Of a DNA stretch of 64,000 bases, positions 1 to 10,349 are shown piece after piece. Made by a program: the position numbers and the translations under genes. The notes under the pieces are model-generated. The model was not told the DNA's origin. It saw nothing but the letters and a program-made list of their open reading frames with translations, and did not search any database. How positions within the stretch are numbered: position 1 is the first letter of the stretch; each line of letters begins with the position of its first letter. Source of the stretch: Undaria pinnatifida (Eukaryota; Sar; Phaeophyceae; Laminariales; Alariaceae); assembly GCA_012845835.1 (NCBI GenBank), contig JABAKD010000019.1, positions 9,535,584-9,599,583 of the forward strand, written 5' to 3'.

Positions 1-107
1 CCCCTTGCACTTAACCTCGACCATGTACTTTTTTGTCTCTTATTATCGCTATGTTCATACTCATCCTCACCCCCGTCCCTTTCCGTGTCTTATCGTTTTC
101 CATTGTG

Positions 108-320
108 GTTATGCCTAATCCTTTTTATGCCTCATCTTTAGTACGCCTCATCCTCATTATGCCTCATCCTCTTCATGCCTCGTCCTTTTTATGCCCCATC
201 CTCATTATGCCTCCTCATTATGCCTCATCCTCGTTATGTCTAATCCTTTTTATGCCTCATCCTTTTTATGCCCCATCCTCACTATGCCTTGTCCTCGTTA
301 TGCCTAATTCTTTATGGTAT
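108..320. repeat. Degenerate minisatellite, unit about 15-18 bp
   Basis: The motif TATGCCTCATCCTCRT recurs about a dozen times with small length changes. It lies just upstream of the first TPR exon, probably in an intron of that gene. The open frames across it on both strands only translate the repeat. Confidence 0.75.
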
Positions 321-362
321 CTCCTACGTTTTTTTTCTGTCTCGTCGTCTTGTCCTCCCCAG

Positions 363-2982
363 ATTGGTCCGAGCCGCGGGTAAGCTGGAAGAGGCTGAGC
401 CTCTCCAGAGGCGCGCGGTAGAGATTGGCGAGAAGGTGCTTGGGTCCAACTCCCCGGATCTGGCCACATGGGTGAACAACCTCGGGAGGCTGCTCATGGT
501 GAGATTAGTCGGGGGGAAAAGCATATATGAATGGTTCGCCATGGAGGGTTGTATTGTGGCCGTTGCGGTTGGTTGGTTGGTTGGTTGGTTCGGTGGGTGG
601 GTGGATGGATGGACTGATGGATGTATTTGTTGGTATTGGTAATTTGGTGGTGGTTGTGCTTGCACTAATGTTGGTGTTGTTGCTGCTTTTGTTCTTGGTG
701 TGGGTGTTGGTGTTTCCGGTGGCGTTGGTGTTGTTGTTAGATTAGGCTGTTGGTGGCATTGGTGCTGTTGTTGTTCTAGGTGGTCTGGGTGGTGGTGGTG
801 TGGTGGTGTGGTGGTGGTGGTGGTGGTGGTTTGTTGTTGCTGGTGGTGGTGGTATTAGTGTTGATGTTGATGTTGAGTGATGTTGATGTTGGACCCATAT
901 TATGATAGAGGTGGCACTTTTTTGGCGAAAATGGTTTGTGAATGGTGGCGCTCCTTGACCCAACATCGTCGAAATCTTGGCACTTTTTTTCATGAATTTT
1001 GTTGTATAGCTAGGCGATGAGACGTTTCGTCCGGTATCAGTTTTATTTTTCACCAAATCAGTGTTTGGGAGGAGAGGTCTTGAGCTCCCAAATGGAGGAA
1101 ACCTCAGAAAAAAATGTGGTACACCTTCGTCCTAGCACGCATCGTTGGTGTTGGTGTTGGTGTTGTTGGTGTTGGTGTTGGTGTTGGTGTAGGTGTTGTT
1201 TGTGTTGTCTGTGTTGGTGTAGGTGTTGTTTGTGTTGTTTGTGTTGGTGTTGGCGTTGGTGTTGGTGTTGGTGTCGATGTTAGTGTTAGTTTGTTGGCGA
1301 TAGTGTTGGTGGTGGTTGGTAATATGGGTGGGTTTTTGTTTGTGGTGTTGGCGTGTGTTGTTGATGGTGTGGTGGTTGCTCGTGCTGGAGTCTCATATGC
1401 GGACATGGATCAAATGTTTTATTTGCGCGTGGTCGCAAGAGGTCTGCTGGAACCAACAAACAGGAAGAGCAATCCCAGCTGCCGAGCTGTGGATGATGCA
1501 CTTCGGCCCCGGCGGACACCAGCGGCAACATAAGCACGAAACTATGCGAACGTGTAGCTGACAACAATCAAAGAGCATCTACCATACGAAACGACCATAA
1601 ACAATACCTGAACTCTGCTGACATCGGGAGAACCAACCAACAACACCACCGCCAGACCTCATCATGATCAGCAACAAAATATTGGCACGTGCTGAAAAAT
1701 TTATTTCGTGGTAATCGGCAGCGAAAACAAGAGCGCTGCTAACGAACCACCGCGAGGGTCATCAGCAAACAACAATGACAGTATTTAATCGGCTGACGAA
1801 CAAGCTAACGATGACATTTTGTTTTTGTTTATTGCTCATTCCTTCTATCACCTTTGAACACTTTCTTTCCCCTTCTCCCTCCCTAATCGTAACTCAGATT
1901 CGGGGTGACTATAAGCAGGCTCTTGTCCCTCCTCCCCAATCGATATGCACCTTCATTTTTAGCTTTTGCTCTCCATCTCAATCTTTTTAGCTTGTGCCTA
2001 TGTCAACAAGTGCTCAAACGATTGTTATCCATGGCAATAACGAACGTCTATGCCAACAAACCCTACCCTGACACCGTTGCCATCCATGTTAACTTCTGCA
2101 CGCCAGGCGCGGAAGAAGCTGGTGGAGGCGGAGCAGGTCCAGGAGCGCGCTGTGGCAATAGCAGAGAACGTCTATGGAACTGACCACCCGCAGGTGCAGT
2201 ACTTTTCTTTTTTTTCCTCCTCGCGTTTTTGCGGGTACCCCCAAGCATGCTGCCGGTGCTATTCCTTGACGCCCAAAATCTGGCACTAGCTGTGTGTGTT
2301 CTCTTCATGTTAAGTTGGTATTTCCACCCTTCTATTATACGTGCAGCACACCATGGTCCGTGCCGATGCCTCCTTCTAGAGCAGAGAGGCGAGCTTTGTG
2401 GTCACAAGCTACGAAACAGAGATTCGTTGCTTGTACAGGTGGTTTTGGCCTTGCAATGCCGAAGGCAGTGAATGCCGGGGCGGGACGGTACATTTTCAAG
2501 CCAGCACACCAGACTACATGCAAAGAAGAAGGAAGCTTGGAATTGGTACCATGAGTACCTGTTGCGTCGTACCTGGTATATTTTTTTGCGAGTATTTTTT
2601 GTTGGGCTTGTTTCAAATCTTGAGCGCAGGAGGGAGGAGGGGTCTTGTTTTTCTTTTCCTCACGTTGTCTCGTTTTTTTTGTGATCATCGTGATGTTTAA
2701 AAAAAATGGTAATGAAAACCGTTTGACAAACCATTTTGTCATTTTTTTAATCTCGTTTTATTCGCCTCTTTTCTTTTTCACGTTGCGATTTTCGGTATTT
2801 TCGTTATTTTTTATCATTCTTTTTGTAACGTTGTGTCGATGTACGTATGCATGTATGCATGTACTTCGTTGCTGCAGGTAGCCCGGGCGAGGAAGAACTT
2901 GACTAAAGTGCGATGGGCCCTGGGGAAGGCAGCCCGCAGCCGCGCCCCGGCATCCTCCAGCCAACAGCAGTACGAAGGATAA
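363..2982 (+). CDS. Kinesin-light-chain-like tetratricopeptide repeat protein, C-terminal exons (partial gene)
   Basis: Three exons are visible: 363-498, 2107-2193 and 2878-2982 (stop TAA). Acceptors CCCCAG, CGCCAG and CTGCAG and donors ATG|GTGAGA and CAG|GTGCAG frame them, and both introns are phase 0, so the reading frame continues without adjustment. The translation carries the kinesin-light-chain TPR signature: [20 protein letters not shown], then NNLGRLL, then a second unit with [15 protein letters not shown] and GTDHPQ. It ends in a basic, Ser/Ala-rich tail ([20 protein letters not shown]). TPR units of this family are protein-binding scaffolds; in brown algae many occur alone or behind NB-ARC domains, but no NB-ARC domain or start codon lies in the window because the gene enters from the left edge. 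The first intron (about 1.6 kb) holds microsatellites and a MITE-A copy. The family call is good; partner and process cannot be inferred. Confidence 0.8.
565..880. repeat. GGTT and GGT/TTG microsatellite tract
   Basis: A run of GGTTGGTTGG at about 565-590 passes into imperfect TTGGTG, GGTGGT and TTGATG repeats. It lies inside the first visible intron of the TPR gene. Confidence 0.8.
895..1142 (-). mobile_element. MITE-A copy in TPR intron
   Basis: A roughly 250-bp copy of a non-coding family with terminal inverted repeats CGCGTGCTACGATAGAG. Here the left end reads TATGATAGAGGTGGCAC and the right end TGTGGTACACCTTCGTCCTA followed by GCACGC. The interior carries the family landmarks GGCGAAAA near one end and CTCAGAAAAAAA near the other. 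Its order matches the copy at 62783-63042 and is inverted relative to those at 17492, 25063 and 59889. No open frame belongs to it. Confidence 0.7.
1141..1300. repeat. (GTTGGT)n microsatellite
   Basis: Imperfect TTGGTG hexamers with GTAGGTGTTGTTTGT variants. The tract starts at the very end of the MITE-A copy and lies in the TPR intron. Confidence 0.85.
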
Positions 2983-2985
2983 GAA

Positions 2986-3215
2986 CCGATTTCGATATGT
3001 CGAGATCGAGATGGAGATCGATTTAGAATCGCTTTCGAGATCGAAATCGACCAAAAAATGGGTTTCGAGACCGACATCAACTAGTAATCATTTTGAGGTC
3101 GAGATCGACGAAGAGTCGATTTGTAGATCGAAATCGACCAATAAGCTATTTCAGAATCAATTTTGGTCAAGAATCGAGATTGAGATCGATTAAAATCGAT
3201 TTTGGGATCGAAATC
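2986..3215. repeat. GATCGA-rich minisatellite
   Basis: Degenerate units around GAGATCGATTT and GATCGAAATCGACC occur with both strands of the motif interleaved, so the stretch is full of short palindromes. It begins four bases after the TPR stop codon and may form the 3' UTR or its immediate flank. Confidence 0.7.
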
Positions 3216-3284
3216 CCGCCAAGCCGCCAAACCTTCCTTCCATGCTTTCCTTTCCCTCTAGGACAATGATGCTTGGAAATCGGT

Positions 3285-3640
3285 CTTTTTGGGCGCCTAC
3301 TTACCTATTTTGGCCTTGTGCTATTTGTTGTGTGGGAGCCGCCAGTCAAAGGGCCAAACCGCGGTCTCCCAGCATACCGTGCTGATTTTGATGCCGGGAG
3401 CGGTCAGTCAAGCTGTCAAACCGCGGTCTCCTAGCATTTATGCTAGTTTTAGTGCGGGGAGGCGATCGGTCAAGGGGTCAAACCGCGGTCTCCTTCCAGG
3501 TAGCATTTTATGCTAGTTGTAGTGCAGGGGGCGGTCAGGCAAGGGGTCAAACCGCGGTCTCCTATTATTCTGTACTAGTTTTAGTACGGGGGCGGTCAGT
3601 GAAGCCGTCAAACCGCGGTCTCCCAGCATATTATCGCATG
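3285..3640. repeat. Tandem repeat, unit about 70-80 bp, about five copies
   Basis: Each unit contains GTCAAACCGCGGTCTCC followed by an AGCATTTATGCTAGT palindrome and a G-rich GGGGCGGTCAG segment. Spacing varies. No coding potential was seen. Confidence 0.75.
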
Positions 3641-3830
3641 GCTTTTCACGGGTCGGGTCATTTCTCGCGGGTCGGGGCGGGGCGGGTCAGGTTGGGTCGG
3701 GCACGCTGGCCCAACCTGACCCGACCTGTGCTATTTCAAATGCCTCGTGATTCGACCGACCCGACCCGGTCCACGAGAGTTGGAAAAACTCCTGACTGGA
3801 CGTACGAATCCGATCATGACCCGTAAATAT
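3640..3830. repeat. CGGGTC/GACCCG inverted-repeat block
   Basis: CGGGTC-rich sequence on the left faces GACCCG-rich sequence on the right around CACGCTGGCC, making a large potential hairpin. Related blocks occur at about 17285-17440 and 34490-34690, so this is a dispersed family. Confidence 0.6.
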
Positions 3831-4439
3831 ACCGTGCAAATTTGGTTCAGAATGGGTTGGGTGGGGTTGTGGGGGGCGGGGGGCGCACAGCAGCAACAGT
3901 GCGGCATCAGACGTGGAGGAGCTCCAACTACAGCTACAACGATTGATCCACAGCAGCCCGCAATTCTGCTATGGTGTCGCGAAGAGGGGGGGGAGAGAAA
4001 CAACCTAACATATTAGCAGGGATGAATTGGGATGGGATTGGATGGAGTGGGATGGGATGGGATGCGGGTGGGATTCTGTGTGGAATAGGAAGTTTGTGCT
4101 CTTGTGAGCACAAAAGCCTCTTTTTGAGGCAAAGCTACATGTGTGGTGCGGTGCAGTGGGACGCGGCGCGGCCATGAAAAGCAGTGCGAGCGAATTAGAC
4201 TTGGGACCCGGATCCTTCCCCGTGTCAACCGATATGGTGGAGATATGAGGGATATGTAGGCGTGTCCGGGGGGGGGGGGGGTAGACAATAAGTTCGGCAG
4301 ACAAAAGGTTCGCTAGGAAAAGGAGTTGAAAACTCTTCCTTCCGTGTTTGTTATTGCCCTCGGATTGTCCTTTTTGTGGGTGTGTTTGTGTCGTGGTACA
4401 GCATATTTATGTGACCGACGATTTCAAATCGCGCTTTTG

Positions 4440-4705
4440 GTTGATTTTTGAGTTGATGATTGGTTGATTGATTTGGTTGGTTGGTCAGTTGGTTGATCTA
4501 TTAATTTGTCAATTGATGGATCGGTTGATGGATTGATTGTATAATTGGTTGATGATCAATTGGTGCATCAGTTGATTAATTGATTGATTGATTGATTGAT
4601 TGATTGGTGGGGTAATTGATAGTTCATTGACTCATTGATTGATTGATTGATTGATGGATTGGTTGGTTTTGGATTGTTGGTTGATTGATTGATCGATCTC
4701 CGACG
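4440..4705. repeat. (TTGA)n microsatellite
   Basis: TTGATTGATTGATTGA runs alternate with GGTTGGTT variants. Confidence 0.85.
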
Positions 4706-5860
4706 TTTGGTTAGACAAGTACTGCTGTCGTCTTATATTGGCGTGAGCATTTGTGCTGCATATTTCTCCGTGGTGGGCTAAGGGCTTAGTTGAAAGGGTT
4801 GGGCTGTCTAGCCCCCCCCCCCTCCCCCCACCCCCCCCCTCTCCCTCTACGCTATGTTGGAATACCGGCGATTTTTATTGATCGCTCGGGTTGCCTTTGC
4901 GTGTCAAGGGGGAGGGGGGGGCGGTTACTTTCTGTGCACCTTTTTAATACTAGAACTACTGCAACTTTTACTCACTCTAATTCCAAGTAGTTTTTGTCCT
5001 CGAAACGAGGTTGCTCATGTGAAAGGGTTGGATAGGTTCCTTCGCGTAACTGTGTGTCGGTGTGTGCACGCAATGTCCTCTGATTATTTTCCTAGTTCGT
5101 CTTTTTTTTCTTTTTCTTTTGTCTCTTTTCGCGTTTTTTTGCTCTTTTTTTGAGGGGGTGTTATTTTTGTTTTGTTTTGGTTCCGTTCTTTTCGTTTCTC
5201 CTCCCTTTTTTTTCTAGTTTCTTTTGTTCTTCGTCGTTTTGCCTCTTCCCTGCCTTCCTCCGTCCCTTTCTCCTTTCCTTTCCTTGTTTAGTTTGTTCTT
5301 GTGTTCGTTTTTTTTTTTTTTTCCAGTTGGTGTTGGAAATGTGGCATGCGGGTGGTAGCTACCTTGGCAACGAAAGCCTGAGGAAGAGGGATGGTGTGGG
5401 CGGGGGCGCAGCTTTCGCATGCGGAGGATATGTGCGCTACGGCACTATTGATAGGTTAATTCCGAGTTGCTTCCACTAGCGTTCCTCGGTTTGTTGTTCG
5501 TGTGCCCGCTAAAATAGAGAAAACAACATGTGTACCATATCACGAAATAACCGAACAATTGGAAAAGACAAGAAAGACAAAATTATGAAATCAAAAGGGA
5601 AGAATTATGATTTTGCTGTCGCCGTTATTCTCGTGGCTGCTGTTTTTTTTTTCTCCCCCTTTTGTTCTTTTGTGGTTTTGGTTTGTCTTCGTTTTTGTGC
5701 TTCTTATTTTGTTTCGTGTTCGGATTATTTGAGGTGCACAACCAATCGGCCATTGTCATTGGAAAGGTTGCGCCGGTGTGTTCCAGGTACACTTCATGTA
5801 CGTAGGTGAGCCCCGCCCCCCTCCCCCCCCTCCACCCGGAAGGAAGGCCACCGCGCAAGT
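4706..5860. other. Gene-free pyrimidine-rich intergenic DNA
   Basis: The + strand is strongly T/C-rich with short C and T runs. A short match to the dispersed segment at 26945-27085 and 54190-54310 (CCAAGTAGTTTTTGTCC) lies near 4980. No exon with plausible splice sites was found. Confidence 0.5.
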
Positions 5861-6042
5861 GGCTGTCGGCAGGATGCAGCTCACCCTCTCCATGCGACTC
5901 GCCGAACACTTCACGGCGCTTCGCGCTTGGTGCACGCGATGCCTGCCAGAGGTTGGTGAAACCCCGATGTGCTCCTTCCTGTCAATGTAGGGATTCGAGG
6001 GTCTATGGTCATACGACTACGGCCTGTGCATGAAAATGAGTA

Positions 6043-6071
<29 letters not shown>
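5860..6071 (+). repeat. Repeat family E, 5'-truncated copy with poly(C) end
   Basis: It contains the family core CACGGCGCTTCGCGCTTGG, then GTGCTCC, TGTAGGGATTCGAGGGTC and TGTGCATGAAAATGAGTA, and passes directly into about 28 consecutive C residues. Full-length relatives lie at 13966-14368 (+), 27095-27545 (-) and 61870-62275 (-). No coding role is supported. Confidence 0.75.
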
Positions 6072-6076
<5 letters not shown>

Positions 6077-6079
6077 CGT

Positions 6080-7485
6080 AACGCCTTTGAAAGCGCACCT
6101 AGTTGATTGGGGCCAAACTACTGTGAGTTAGTGTGGAATTGTTTTCTTTTGCAGGTCTACATGGGCTCTAAAGGTTGCTTTTCTGCTCGCTTTTTCGTGG
6201 TTTGTTTTATCTTTTCTTTTCTGTTTTGTTTGTTTTTCTTCTCTTCTCCTTTCCCATTTTGGTTTACACGCAGATAAATAAATACGCGTTGTTTTTTTGG
6301 CTGGGCGGGGGTTGTCAAAAGAGTGGTTGGTTGAGGCTGAGGCAAATGCTGATGGGCGTTCCTTTGCTCGCTTGCTTGCTTATGCTTCCTTTTCGCGCTG
6401 TTTTCGACGGGTTTCTCGGGAGAAAAACACAGAAAAACAAGGTGGGCACTACTCAGGGTAGGGGGGGACACGCTTCAACCCCCCCCCCCCCCCCCCCCCT
6501 CTCCCTCTCCGACACACGTACGCTTGAGCCTCCCGGCAGTAAACCTCCGTCCCCTTTCCCATTGTAGTACGGTGGGGCCCTCATTCTATTTCCCAGTTTC
6601 CGTTTTGCTTGCCCTTTGATTTTTCCTTCTTCTTCTCCTCCCCCCCGCCCCCCCCCCTTGTTTTCCTTTTTTTTAGCTGTCGGTTATTTTTCCTTGCTGC
6701 TCGCGCCGTGTATGGATGGACTGGTTGGTATTGATGGGCGATGTACACTCGGAGGAAGCTATGTTAGCGTAAATATAGTCCCAGGTATCAAAGGGTAGCA
6801 ATAATATTACCACGTAGGGTTTGTAGTGGATGGATGGCTTTTAGGAGCAGGGTGTTTACGGAAGCCTTTGAGCCCCCGGGAAGGACTTGATCGAACGGGA
6901 AGGAGTTCGATGTGACTCGACTTTTTTTGTTTTGTGTTCTCTCGTGATATGAATCGCCTTTGCTTGGGGTTTCTATATGGGACGGGCGCTTTTGTCGAGG
7001 ACGGGAGGGTGGGGGGGGGGAGTGAAGACGGCCTCCTTGTCCCTAGCTTTTGTGTCCATCCGCGTTGCGCGAGCAACTGGCGGCGGCGGAGGAGGAGGAC
7101 GGGAGGGTGGAGAGGCATATACATGTATTTGACGTCAGAGTTGATTGGCGATTGGACGGCAGGAGAATATTTAATATACCTCATGTAACAATGGATGACA
7201 ACAGCAAATACACGATAGTAATACCCGGTGGTGCACAAAAATGGAGTTAAAAGATAGTGGGGTTGGAGGAAGAACAAAAACTTGAGAGCATGAAAATGTG
7301 TGTGTGCACAGAGAGGAATTGAAGGGAGTGGTGTGTGTAGTCTATGACCCTAACTGTTTTTTTTTTTCTTCTTTTTCTCGTCTGGTTTTGATTTTTGAGA
7401 CCCCGTGCGGCGTTATTTGTCTGCGGTTTTGTCGTCAGCGCGGCCGCGTACGAAAGCCGGTTTTCGTCGTCTCCAAATAGTATCG
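6080..7485. other. Gene-free intergenic DNA with C-runs
   Basis: T-rich sequence with a run of about 20 C at 6479-6498 and another C-rich stretch near 6640. A short GGCGGCGGAGGAGGAGGACG segment near 7080 is open on the + strand but has no family signature. I see no supported gene. Confidence 0.45.
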
Positions 7486-7489
7486 AATA

Positions 7490-7600
7490 CAGGAGATATA
7501 TATCGATATTTTGGGTATGGATATTGGTACGGATATCATACGGATATATATATGTTGGTGGATGTATGGATAATTCGTATATGGATACTGGATGAGAAGA
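7490..7600. repeat. GGATAT-rich minisatellite
   Basis: Units such as GGTATGGATATTGG, GGATATCATAC and GTATGGATAATTC repeat with a period of roughly 12-18 bp. Confidence 0.55.
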
Positions 7601-7859
7601 TATCAATAACACTTCACTTATTAAATCATCGATCAATGTTTTTTCTTTTTTTTTTTCTTGTTCGAGACACGTTTTTTTTTGTTCCATCATTTTGTCTGTG
7701 TTCGCTGATTTCCCGCATGGTTGTGCGATATGAATTGCCCTTACTCATGACTGTTCAAAGGGGAAAGGGAAGAGGGGGGTGGGGAGGGGGGCGAGCAGAT
7801 AGATTTCGCGCAAAATGGGTGGAAGTAGGAATACCATCTGGCTCAGCTCGGGCGAAGCC

Positions 7860-8130
7860 GACCGTTTACTTGTGGTCGGCAAGTTGCCGGTTTGTTTGGC
7901 AAAATCCGGTAGCGGCGAGTTACCTTACCGACAAGTTTTACCATTGCTGTCGAGCGCAACTTACTGTTCATCACGCGTGGGGGGGGAAATCACCGCTCGT
8001 TACCGTTGGGGGAAAAGTTACCGTTAGAATGGAGTTTACTGCTACCTATCGCTGCCGTTACCGGAAAGTTACCGTTGATTTCAGCGGCAGACGTAACCAG
8101 CAACGGGAACAGTTACCGATATCGCTGAGG
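7860..8130. repeat. GTTACCG-rich interspersed block (left)
   Basis: GTTACCG or close variants (GTTACCGTT, AGTTACCG, CGTTACCGG) occur about every 15-30 bp. A second block with the same motif lies at 9840-10205. The long open frame over this block has no protein features beyond the repeat. Confidence 0.65.
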
Positions 8131-8388
8131 GAAAAATACCTCTACAGAGTGCGCTATGGAAAGGTCTCGTCGGGGGGGGAAACATGAACCCGTGTACCTC
8201 AAGCGGCAACGCAATGTTAACTTTTTTACACACATCGGACAACTCAGCTCAGGTTAACTCAGTTTACCTCACTTTGTCGTAATTCAGCAGGGGGTTGACG
8301 AGCTTAACGCAGTTGTGCACGCACACTCAGGGCTCGTTAGCTGAAGATTGTGACTCAGTTATGCACATTCCCCGGGGAGGCGAGGCAG

Positions 8389-8689
8389 CGTGCTACGCGG
8401 GTCGAGGCGCGCACCACTTGTTTCCTGGGGTTTCCTCAATTTGGGAACTCAAGACGAGACCTCTCCCAAAAACCTGATTTCGAGCCAACTAAAACTGCTT
8501 GAAAAACACTGGGGTGAAAAAAAAATGCCATCTGTGGCCTAGGTACGCGCGACGAGAACCATCCCGAAAGAATGGCCTACTATTAATTTTTTTTCCTCTG
8601 ATCGTATTAGAGTAGGTTAAGGAAGTCCCGTCATTTAGAAAACGTTTTCGACAAAAAAAGGTAAAACCTCTCTCTATCGTGGCACGCGT
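8389..8689 (+). mobile_element. MITE-A copy
   Basis: Left end GCGTGCTACGCGGGTCGAGG and right end CTCTATCGTGGCACGCGTC are imperfect inverted repeats of the family. The interior CTCAAGACGAGACCTCTCCC and GGCCTAGGTACGCGCGACGA landmarks match the copies at 17492 and 25063. Confidence 0.75.
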
Positions 8690-8760
8690 CTGAGTTATCA
8701 AAGACTAGACTAGCTCAGTTATGCACGCTCCGCAGGGGGTACGTCCTAGCAAGTAGTTGA

Positions 8761-8865
8761 TGTTGCAAGGCTTAGCTTGGGTAAAGCTATTATTGGTTAA
8801 CCTTTTTTTTTTTGCGAGTTGGTAAAAAAAACGGGCTAATACCCCACTCACTGATGACCTTGACA
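8761..8865 (+). mobile_element. Solo LTR of a small LTR element (TRIM-like), fossil
   Basis: It starts TGTTGCAAGGCTTAGCTTGG and ends GACCTTGACA, matching the terminal repeats of the neighbouring element at 8944-9373. No internal region is attached, as expected of a solo LTR. It is degraded relative to the other copies. Confidence 0.6.
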
Positions 8866-8943
8866 TACAACACTATAACTCAGTTAGGTGCACTCCTTGC
8901 AGGAAGTGAGTAGTTCATGTTAGTAGTTTATGTTAGTAGTTCA

Positions 8944-9373
8944 TGTTATACTTAGTTAAGGCTTAGCTTGGGTAAGCTGTTATTGGTTTAACCTCTTGCA
9001 GGTGGTCAAACGGACTAAATACCCTCCACGAATAACCTTAACAAATGGCGTCGTCGGCAGGACCATGTTTTTTTTCTTTCTCGGGGGTCGTTGGGGGTTC
9101 GAATCCCACCACCACCCACAAAAATAATAATAAACCTTTTCAGACTTTTCCACCCCATGGGCATGTCGATCTTGAAAAATTATCTCCCCGGTACCCCGAG
9201 AGAGTGAAACCGCTTGGATTTTGACAGGTCCGCCCGTATATCCGGCCGACCTGCTATCGCGCCGTTTTAGCGGGGGGGAGAGTGTTGAAAGGCTTAGTTT
9301 GGGTAAGCTATTATTGGTTAACCTTTTGCAAGTGGTCAAACGGACTCGTGATACCCCACTAACAACCTTAACA
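8944..9373 (+). mobile_element. TRIM-like miniature LTR retrotransposon, fossil
   Basis: Two direct repeats of about 90-100 bp (8944-9043 and 9283-9373) begin TGTT and end CTTAACA. The 5' repeat is followed after two bases by TGGCGTCGTCGGCAGGAC, a primer-binding site, and the 3' repeat is preceded by a purine tract GCGGGGGGGAGAG. The internal part is only about 240 bp with no coding capacity, which fits the TRIM class of non-autonomous elements. The same primer site is used by the large LTR element at 40203, so that type of element could have mobilised it. Confidence 0.7.
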
Positions 9374-9377
9374 AAGA

Positions 9378-9571
9378 CAAATGATAGGTCGTATATCCGG
9401 CCGACCTGGTATCCCGCCGTTTCAGGGGGGGGAGAGTGTTATAAGGCTTAGTTTGGGTAAGCTACTGGTTAATGTTAAATATGGCTTAGAGTTTGGGTAA
9501 GCTATTATTGGTTAACCTTTTGCAAGTGGTCAAACGGACTCGTGATACCCCACTAGACTAACACCTTAACA
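9378..9571 (+). mobile_element. Further TRIM-like remnants joined in tandem, fossil
   Basis: A second copy of the internal 3' end (CGTATATCCGGCCGACCTGG plus a G-rich tract) is followed by two terminal-repeat copies starting at about 9437 and 9473, the first partial and the second ending ACCTTAACA at 9571. The pattern fits repeated insertion or recombination between LTRs. Confidence 0.6.
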
Positions 9572-9839
9572 TGTAAAGACTATAGTCTAACTCAGTTATT
9601 TATGCACACTTCCGGCGCGGCGGTGAGTTTAAGACGATAACTTCGCAGTTGTGCACACTCCACGCGGGCGAGTTAAAGACCGTAATAACTCACTTATACA
9701 CGATCAGGGATGGCGAGTTAAGGACGATAACTCAAGCCATAAGGCGCACTCAAGGGGGTGCGAAGTTTAAGAAAACACAACTGAGTTTTACCTCACGAGT
9801 TGTCCGATGTGCGAAAGGGTCATACATATATATACATAT

Positions 9840-10205
9840 ATACCGCCGCCGTCGCCGGCAAAACTTGCCGTGCTACCGATCAGCGCGGCAAACGTTACCG
9901 TTGTGTACCCGTCGAGACAGAAAACATTACTGTTACCGTTGCGGGAAAGCTATATTACCGCAGAAAAAGTTACCAGTGGGCCGAGCAGCAAAGGTTACCG
10001 TTAGCGATTAGCGGCCAGTAATTGCCGTTGCCGGACGCGTGCTACGACAGAGGTCAGCACTTTTCGTCTGAAACGGTGTTTCTCGTTGTATACCTAGGCC
10101 ATTTGGGATTTTTCATCGGGTGTAGCAGCTTTTATTTACCCGTTGTACGGTCAGCAGAAAAATTACCGTTGACTAACAAAGGGGAGGGACCGTTGTCGAC
10201 GAGCA
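9840..10205. repeat. GTTACCG-rich interspersed block (right)
   Basis: The motif of block 7860-8130 recurs (AACGTTACCGTTG, CTGTTACCGTTGCGG, AAGGTTACCGTTAGC, AAATTACCGTTGAC). The two blocks bracket the repeat field at 8222-9800 in the same orientation. Confidence 0.6.
10036..10137. mobile_element. MITE-A internally deleted fragment
   Basis: It starts with the terminal repeat CGCGTGCTACGACAGAGG and contains the family landmarks TCTCGTTGTATACCTAGGCC and GTGTAGCAGCTTTTA. Most of the interior and the other end are missing. Confidence 0.6.
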
Positions 10206-10284
10206 GCCGGAAAAGAAAGGAGAACAGAACTTACACATGTCATATCAAATACCGCATCAGACACCACGTTTTTCGCACGAATAA

Positions 10285-10345
10285 GAAGGCCCAATGAAAA
10301 GCCCATGGTCCTGCCGACGACGCCACTTGTGACAACAGAGCTGTG
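10285..10345 (-). mobile_element. LTR/primer-binding-site junction on the - strand, fossil
   Basis: Read on the - strand, a sequence ending TTGTCACA is followed by AGTGGCGTCGTCGGCAGGAC, the same primer-binding site as at 9046 and 40479. It indicates a third LTR-type element in the opposite direction, with its LTR to the right. Its outer limits could not be defined. Confidence 0.5.
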
Positions 10346-10349
10346 TCCT

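Larger units (their letters stand above)
8222..9800. repeat. Palindromic GAGTTA...TAACTC repeat field
   Basis: Dispersed units of about 40-60 bp read roughly ACTCAGTTATGCACACTCC, then a G-rich patch, GCGAGTTAA and GACGATAACTC. Clear units lie near 8290-8385, 8700-8745, 8870-8910 and 9580-9780. GAGTTA and TAACTC are reverse complements, so junctions of units form short hairpins. The field is interrupted by MITE-A (8389-8689) and by small LTR elements (8761-9571). Confidence 0.6.

Noticed and set aside
7405-8187. 260-codon + strand open frame
   Set aside because: Half is a GGATAT minisatellite and half the GTTACCG block; no domain, and it shares its sequence character with non-coding block 9840-10205.
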